This document shows, one piece after another, positions 23,513-27,743 of a stretch of DNA of 27,743 nt. The stretch is from NCBI GenBank assembly GCA_003243445.1, contig QFQQ01000078.1, positions 1 to 27,743 of the forward strand, written 5' to 3'. The notes beneath the pieces were generated by a model. That model saw nothing but the letters and a program-made list of their open reading frames with translations, was not told where the DNA came from and did no database searches. The DNA is from Citrobacter freundii. GTDB lineage: Bacteria; Bacteroidota; Bacteroidia; Chitinophagales; Chitinophagaceae. Within the stretch, counting starts at the first letter, position 1; each line of letters starts with the position of its first letter. The translations under genes were made by a program, and so were the position numbers.

Positions 23513-23520
23513 GGGAGAGA

Positions 23521-23742
23521 GGTTTAAGGGGTTTGAAAAGGTTAATAGGTTTCAGAAGTTTCAGAGGTTCCAGAAGTTCCAGAGGTTGCTGCCGCGATCG
23601 GCAAGCCGCTGAATGTTGAGATAGAGCTGCTGTCAGAAGTCAAAAAGGTTCTCATGCCAACGGTTTCGCTAAAAACATAAACTGACAGATCGCGGCAGCA
23701 ACCTCTGGAACTTCTGGAACCTCTGAAACCTCTGGAACTTTT
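23521..23742. repeat. 9-nt-unit inverted repeat, copy G
   Basis: Bases 23558-23599 are the exact reverse complement of 23688-23729 (42 bp, no mismatch), with further looser units outside. The arm order from the loop is GATCGCGGCAGCAACC, then CTCTGGAAC and CTTCTGGAAC-type units. The loop contains GATAGAGCTGCTGTCAGA (23620-23637), shared with copy F. It lies between the malQ-like and epimerase genes, both minus strand. Confidence 0.95.
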
Positions 23743-23746
23743 TTAC

Positions 23747-26512
23747 TCACGCATGCCTCCTGCCCGAATGCAAAATATAATCACCCAACTCGTTATTAAA
23801 TTCTTTTTGCTTCAGCAATTCTTCCAGTGAGAGATGCATTCTGTATCTCCAGTAATGTTTGGGGATTGCCGGGTTGTTGATCCTTTCTTCCTGAGGGTTC
23901 TGGCGGCGAAGGGTTTCGCTCATACCAAGAATATCCTGCAACTGGAAAATGCTCCACATGGCTGGTGAATACAGGTGTTGCAATACGATGGCACGGTTGA
24001 TCCAGGGTTCACAGAAGAATGGTGCTGCGCCCCATTGGCCCAATACCTGGTTATAGAAATGCTGTGTACGCTCGGGGTTCTCTTCCCACCATGCGCGGAT
24101 CGTGCTCATGTCGTGCGTGGACGGTGTGATCACGGAAAGATAAGGCGCGTCAGCGGGAATAAAGAACTCCTTCATCGGGTCCTTTGGCATACGCTGTATT
24201 TCAAGGCTGAGAATTCCCAGTTGCTTCATCACGTCAGGCACAGAATGCGGCACCATACCAAGATCCTCCCCGCAGATGAGCATATTGGTCGCTTCTTTCA
24301 GGTAAGGCAATTTCTGCATCGCTTCGTGTTTCCAGAAATCATCCTGACGGCGATAGAAGTAATTGATATAAAGCTGACGGAGTTTGTCCTGTACATGCGG
24401 GATCAGGAAACGGAAAGAAGACGTTTTTTCCATAGAGATCCGGAAATGGAATTCTGTACCGTTTGATCCCTCCTGCTTGAACAGGATCACGTTTGAAATA
24501 AGATCATACAATCCTTTTTCCAGCGCGGCATTCTCTACCGATGTTTCGAGCTTTGCAAAATAAGCCTGCACTTTACGTTGTGTATCAAATTCAGATTTGA
24601 GGTCATAACCGCCCTGATCATTTGGTGTGACGAATTGCTCTTTCACTTTGTCATTCAGGTGCTGGAAGATCTCGTATAAAACTTCTTCGTTGATGAAAGG
24701 TCTGCAATAGCGGCGTTCATCAAACCAGATCCCGTTCTCGCCAAACTCAACATAATGAACAGGAAGGCATGGCACAAAATGTCCCATGATGCCCTGAACA
24801 GCATTCGACGGGATCGTCCAGATACGGAAGAACCCAAGGATATGATCAATGCGGAATGCATCGAAGTAATTGCTCATCTGCTCAAAGCGCTGCCTCCACC
24901 ATGCAAATCCATCCTGCTGCATGCGCTTCCAGTTGTAAGTGGGAAATTCCCAGTTCTGCCCGATCGGGGTAAAATCGTCAGGCGGTGCGCCGGCCTGCGC
25001 TTCCATGTTGTACAATTCGGGTGCGACCCATGCGTCACAGCCATGGCGGTAGATGCCTATGGCGATATCACCTTTCAACACCACACCTTTCTTATGTGCG
25101 TAATCTGCTGCGTCCTTCAGTTGCAGATGCAGATGGTATTGCACAAAACAATAAAAGAGGATCTCCTTTTTTGCCGGAGATTTTGCAGCAAGAAGTTTAT
25201 CTATATCAGCGGCCTTATATACGCTGTTGGTCTTCCATTCCTCATAATGGGATGTATTGAATTTATCCCTGAAATAACAGAACACCGCGTATGGCTTTAA
25301 CCAGTGTTGATTTTCATTATAGAATTGCTGGTAATCTTCGGAAGCAAAACATTCTTTTGCAAGATCTTCATACAATTCACGCAAAGAAGCAAGTTTGAAT
25401 TTCAATACTTCTTCATAGTCCACTTCCGCCAGTTCATTCAGTTGTTGTTGCTTTTTCTTTAACGGAGTCAGCTTTGAAGCATGCGCCTTTCCTGCAATTG
25501 CAGCAAGGTTTACATACAACGGATGCAATGCAAATGCAGAGATCGCTGCGTAGGGATAAGAATCCGTCCATGTATTGGTAGCGATCGTATCATTCACCGG
25601 TAACAACTGTATCAGCGAAAGACCGGTCTCTTTTGCCCAGTCGGCGAGCAATTTGATATCATTGAATTCACCAACGCCAAAGCTGTTCCTGGTTCTCAGA
25701 CTGAATACAGGGATGGCCACACCGGCACCTTTCCAGGTGTTATTGGGAAGGTGCACGAATCCGTCATGTAGCACAGTGAGGCGTTGCGGATCAAGATTAT
25801 CGCCATGCAGCAAACGGTTATCATCTGATTCAAAACCGATGAATTGTTTATTCTTTGTGTGATAAACGCCGTACTTATAAGCTACAGGAAAATGTGCGGT
25901 ACTCAGATCTGCATAAGCGATCCACCAATCGCCTTCTTTTGCAAGTAACACAGGATTTTCCTTCGACCAATTGGCCAAACTATCAGTCCCTCCGAGCAAA
26001 CAAACCACTTCATGCTTATTCAGCAACGGGGCTTTTACTTTGAAGATATGTGTATACTTGCGGGGTGCTTTAGGTTTTGTTTTGGGCGAGTTGCTTTTCA
26101 GCAGAACGTTTTTAAATGCAGCGGTAAAGAAAGCATTTTCATATTCGCCGGCGTGGTTCCAAATGTCTGAAAGGGCGATGGACGATGTATGTTTCGGGAT
26201 GCTGGCCAGTTCGCGGTCATGTCCCCATTCACTGATCACTTCGCCGTCTTTGTTTTTGAGAAAATATTTATAGCGGAGTCCATCGGCGGGCCATTCTTTG
26301 GGGCTGATACCAATGTTCACCTGCCAGTGATCATTATCGAGGTATTCCAATATAAGGGCATTGGCCGGATCATCGTTGCCGAGGGCTGCGATGTTTCCGG
26401 AGAGCCACAGACTTTCGCCGAAGGACGTATGAAATCGAAGGGTAAATTGAAGGTTCATTGCAATCGCTGGTTCTGTCTTTAATGCCATAGTCTTCGTGTC
26501 GTAAGAACACAT
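23747..26512 (-). CDS. malQ: 4-alpha-glucanotransferase, DPE2-like GH77 with two CBM20 modules
   Basis: Transfers glucosyl units between alpha-1,4-glucans in maltose or glycogen metabolism; cytoplasmic, no signal peptide. In the 921-residue protein, two N-terminal starch-binding CBM20 modules (about 20-120 and 152-255) precede the GH77 barrel (about 262-910). The nucleophile is Asp556 in FRIDHILGFFRIW, the acid/base Glu749 in CGEDLGMVP, and the third acid Asp801 in THDMSTIRAWW. Nucleophile and acid/base are 193 residues apart, about 140 more than in E. coli MalQ, so an insertion interrupts the barrel as in plant DPE2. A promoter-like TACTTTCG lies 6 nt before the ATG at 26512; ATGs at 26488 and 26458 are alternative starts that keep both CBM20 modules. 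Confidence 0.94.
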   Translation of the reverse strand: MCSYDTKTMALKTEPAIAMNLQFTLRFHTSFGESLWLSGNIAALGNDDPANALILEYLDNDHWQVNIGISPKEWPADGLRYKYFLKNKDGEVISEWGHDRELASIPKHTSSIALSDIWNHAGEYENAFFTAAFKNVLLKSNSPKTKPKAPRKYTHIFKVKAPLLNKHEVVCLLGGTDSLANWSKENPVLLAKEGDWWIAYADLSTAHFPVAYKYGVYHTKNKQFIGFESDDNRLLHGDNLDPQRLTVLHDGFVHLPNNTWKGAGVAIPVFSLRTRNSFGVGEFNDIKLLADWAKETGLSLIQLLPVNDTIATNTWTDSYPYAAISAFALHPLYVNLAAIAGKAHASKLTPLKKKQQQLNELAEVDYEEVLKFKLASLRELYEDLAKECFASEDYQQFYNENQHWLKPYAVFCYFRDKFNTSHYEEWKTNSVYKAADIDKLLAAKSPAKKEILFYCFVQYHLHLQLKDAADYAHKKGVVLKGDIAIGIYRHGCDAWVAPELYNMEAQAGAPPDDFTPIGQNWEFPTYNWKRMQQDGFAWWRQRFEQMSNYFDAFRIDHILGFFRIWTIPSNAVQGIMGHFVPCLPVHYVEFGENGIWFDERRYCRPFINEEVLYEIFQHLNDKVKEQFVTPNDQGGYDLKSEFDTQRKVQAYFAKLETSVENAALEKGLYDLISNVILFKQEGSNGTEFHFRISMEKTSSFRFLIPHVQDKLRQLYINYFYRRQDDFWKHEAMQKLPYLKEATNMLICGEDLGMVPHSVPDVMKQLGILSLEIQRMPKDPMKEFFIPADAPYLSVITPSTHDMSTIRAWWEENPERTQHFYNQVLGQWGAAPFFCEPWINRAIVLQHLYSPAMWSIFQLQDILGMSETLRRQNPQEERINNPAIPKHYWRYRMHLSLEELLKQKEFNNELGDYILHSGRRHA

Positions 26513-26518
26513 TATTTA

Positions 26519-26526
26519 CGAAAGTA
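26519..26526 (-). promoter_or_regulatory. candidate -7 box of malQ
   Basis: The minus strand reads TACTTTCG, one mismatch from TAnnTTTG. It would give a nearly leaderless message for the ATG at 26512 or a leader of about 25 nt for the ATG at 26488. Confidence 0.4.
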
Positions 26527-26681
26527 TAATAAAACATGCAAGGTTCGCATATTTATTTGAAAGAATGCCCGGAAATTTCTGGGGTCCTTATTATAAAACA
26601 GGCATTTAGTAAACAAAAAGCGAACCATGGGTGGCAAAAGGTAGCGCTAAAAAAGCATTTTTTCTTTTAAGCCCCGCCGCT

Positions 26682-26689
26682 TATTTTTG
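26682..26689 (+). promoter_or_regulatory. -7 promoter box of the 51-residue membrane protein gene
   Basis: TATTTTTG, an exact TAnnTTTG match, 44 nt before the ATG at 26734, with a T-rich stretch about 20 nt upstream. Confidence 0.6.
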
Positions 26690-26733
26690 CAGCGCCTTTG
26701 CCGGGAACCGGCAGTAAACTAAACCCACAATTC

Positions 26734-26889
26734 ATGGAACAGAAAAAAAAGTACAAAGGACTCTGGTGGCTGGTATTTTTTGCGTCTACAGCTGCTTTGA
26801 TCGCTGCAATTATTGGTCATTGGGAATGGCTGACGCTGATCCTGCCTTTCCAGACTACCGCTTTCGTAAAGGCAATGGACATCATGTAA
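26734..26889 (+). CDS. small single-pass membrane protein, 51 residues
   Basis: A 51-residue protein with a basic N-terminus (MEQKKKYKG), one hydrophobic segment (about residues 10-27, LWWLVFFASTAALIAAII), a GHWEW motif at 28-32 and a second hydrophobic stretch (LTLILPFQTTAFV). It could be one or two membrane passes. I do not recognise a named family. It is a convincing gene because it has its own promoter box and a good intrinsic terminator 25 nt after the stop. The ATG at 26734 is preferred to an in-frame TTG-type start at 26698, which lies close to the promoter. Function unknown. Confidence 0.75.
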   Translation: MEQKKKYKGLWWLVFFASTAALIAAIIGHWEWLTLILPFQTTAFVKAMDIM

Positions 26890-26913
26890 GAAAGACTTCC
26901 GAAAATATAAACG

Positions 26914-26948
26914 ACCCGTTTTGCCCCGAGCAGGACGGGTTTTGTTTT
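26914..26948 (+). terminator. intrinsic terminator after the small membrane protein gene
   Basis: ACCCGT (26914-26919) pairs with ACGGGT (26935-26940), and an inner TGC/GCA pairing extends the stem. It is followed by TTTGTTTTT. Confidence 0.8.
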
Positions 26949-27042
26949 TACACGAATAGTGTACGAATGGCCGCTAATGTTTGCGAATGCACCCTATATG
27001 GTGGAAGGAATACAGGCAAGACGACCTGGGAGGAAAAGAAAA

Positions 27043-27070
27043 AGGTAAGAAAGTTGTTACCTTCTTACCT
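27043..27070 (-). terminator. terminator overlapping the 3' end of the 63-residue gene
   Basis: On the minus strand AGGTAAGAA (27070-27062) pairs with TTCTTACCT (27051-27043), followed by TTTTCTTTT. The upstream half of the stem lies within the last codons of the gene and the stop codon lies in the loop. Confidence 0.75.
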
Positions 27071-27248
27071 GTGAGCTTGCGCTTTTTGCATTTCTGCGGA
27101 TCTTCCACATATCCACCGTTCCGAACTCTTTTTCACGCTCTACCGGCAATTGAATGTAGTTAGCCACTGTTTCTTTTACTTCTGTCAATAATGTCTTCAA
27201 TACATCAGGATCCACCTGGATAAAAGACTCCATTACATCATGTTTCAT
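27057..27248 (-). CDS. small conserved-looking protein, 63 residues, unknown function
   Basis: A 63-residue soluble protein, MKHDVMESFIQVDPDVLKTLLTEV..., with an amphipathic helix (about 12-32), a middle loop LPVEREKEFGTVDMWKIRR and a basic C-terminus KSASSQVRR. The pattern resembles small Bacteroidota regulators or DNA-binding proteins, but no helix-turn-helix can be defined with certainty. It has a promoter about 130 nt upstream (TACCTTTG at 27382-27389 with TTG 20 nt before it) and a terminator overlapping its 3' end, which together make it a credible monocistronic gene. Confidence 0.65.
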   Translation of the reverse strand: MKHDVMESFIQVDPDVLKTLLTEVKETVANYIQLPVEREKEFGTVDMWKIRRNAKSASSQVRR

Positions 27249-27381
27249 GTTGTTTACTATTTAGGTTTTATAATTGATTTTTCACTTGAGCCGCAGGAGA
27301 AAAACACTAAGAATCGTTACGAAGAAGTGTCGGATCTGTCGCCCTTTGTTCAGTACTGTACGTTGCTCAAATTTGATGGTG

Positions 27382-27412
27382 CAAAGGTAATGATGAGATA
27401 CATCATGTGCAA
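27382..27412 (-). promoter_or_regulatory. Bacteroidota-type promoter of the 63-residue gene
   Basis: On the minus strand TTG (27412-27410) is followed after 20 nt by TACCTTTG (27389-27382), matching the Bacteroidota consensus. It implies a leader of roughly 120-130 nt before the ATG at 27248; no riboswitch-like fold was recognised in it. Confidence 0.6.
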
Positions 27413-27480
27413 TCTCCAAGTGTGTGAAGTGGGTGTTTGAGCCAGTGAATGGAGGGATTTTGCCGGTGAATCGGGGATTG

Positions 27481-27509
27481 GATGGTTGATGGAGGATGGT
27501 CGATGTCGG
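27481..27509. repeat. single arm of the 7-nt-unit family
   Basis: GATGGTT, GATGGAG and GATGGTC heptamers followed by GATGTCGG. This matches the left arms at 2187 and 17429, but no complementary arm follows before the window ends. Confidence 0.65.
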
Positions 27510-27532
27510 AGTTTTGTTGTCCCGCTGCCTGA

Positions 27533-27743
27533 ACGGGGATTTTATTGGATTATTGGGATTAGGAGGATAATAAGCCTTATGTATAAAAAGATGTAGAGGC
27601 TATACTGGGAGCAAACTCCCATTTATCCTACTTTCCTGTAATTGAAGAGAGGATGAATGGGATGAACATCGATAATAGCAACTTGTCTTTCTTCAATGAG
27701 CAGGACAGAATTCCACTGATCTCAACAATCCGGGTGTAATAAG
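27533..27743. repeat. second copy of the nested inverted-repeat element (left part)
   Basis: 27533-27567 matches the outer arm at 5745-5780 with few differences (ACGGGGATT...GGATTATTGGGATTAG). Downstream is a short hairpin TGGGAG-CAAA-CTCCCA (27606-27621) and an inner inverted repeat (27617-27629 with 27650-27662, one mismatch) whose loop resembles that of the first copy. The distal outer arm is not seen and may lie beyond the window. With the heptamer arm and the promoter this accounts for the gap after 27248. Confidence 0.75.

Noticed and set aside
24755..25300. 181-codon plus-strand open frame inside malQ
   Set aside because: It is antisense to highly conserved GH77 sequence and shows no domain or promoter; a shadow frame.
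27240..27440. 66-codon plus-strand open frame near the window end
   Set aside because: It covers the leader and promoter of the minus-strand 63-residue gene and has no recognisable features.

Overview
The window looks like chromosomal housekeeping DNA from a member of the Bacteroidota, most likely the Chitinophagaceae. This rests on the protein families present (BT_3928-type DoxX protein, DUF1599, DUF4349, DUF6089 outer-membrane barrel, DPE2-like MalQ), on promoter -7 boxes of the Bacteroidota type (TAnnTTTG) just upstream of several genes, and on the lack of Shine-Dalgarno dependence. Family and genus are inferred from recognition, not from a search. No rRNA, tRNA, CRISPR array, prophage or transposase gene was seen.

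Layout from left to right: a Tiki/ChaN-like secreted protein, a zinc-ligand-free sirtuin and a DUF4349 lipoprotein (all minus strand); a small secreted protein of unknown function (+); an EVE-domain protein (-); a fasciclin-domain protein (+); a tight minus-strand operon of TPR membrane protein, ribH and a LutA-like CCG protein; pdhA (-); recF and a DUF721/DciA-like gene (+); an OppB-type permease, BT_3928 and DUF1599 genes (-), divergent from folP (+); nrnA and an FKBP-type lipoprotein (-); ndk (+); a TraB/GumN lipoprotein, a UbiD-family decarboxylase, a DUF6089 barrel, a dipeptide epimerase and a large GH77 4-alpha-glucanotransferase (all -); a 51-residue membrane protein (+) and a 63-residue protein (-).

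The genes are mostly independent housekeeping functions: folate and riboflavin synthesis, pyruvate oxidation, recombination, nanoRNA turnover, nucleotide pools, peptidoglycan dipeptide recycling and maltose/glycogen use. The clear co-transcription groups are TPR-ribH-lutA-like, nrnA-FKBP and DUF1599-BT_3928-oppB.

The unusual content is between the genes. Most longer gaps contain an inverted repeat whose arms are themselves short degenerate tandem arrays with 7-, 8- or 9-nucleotide units. At least six unit types occur: GTTCCAGAG-like, GATGTTC-like, AAAAGTA-like, GTTTAAAA-like, GACCGCC-like and GGATTATT-like. Arms are complementary over roughly 20 to 60 bp. In two elements the arms differ by about one unit, in two others the loop shares a conserved core, and in a third pair a nested hairpin shows a compensatory base change. 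The elements occur in convergent, tandem and divergent gaps, so they are not simply terminators. They are the best candidate here for something not previously described.
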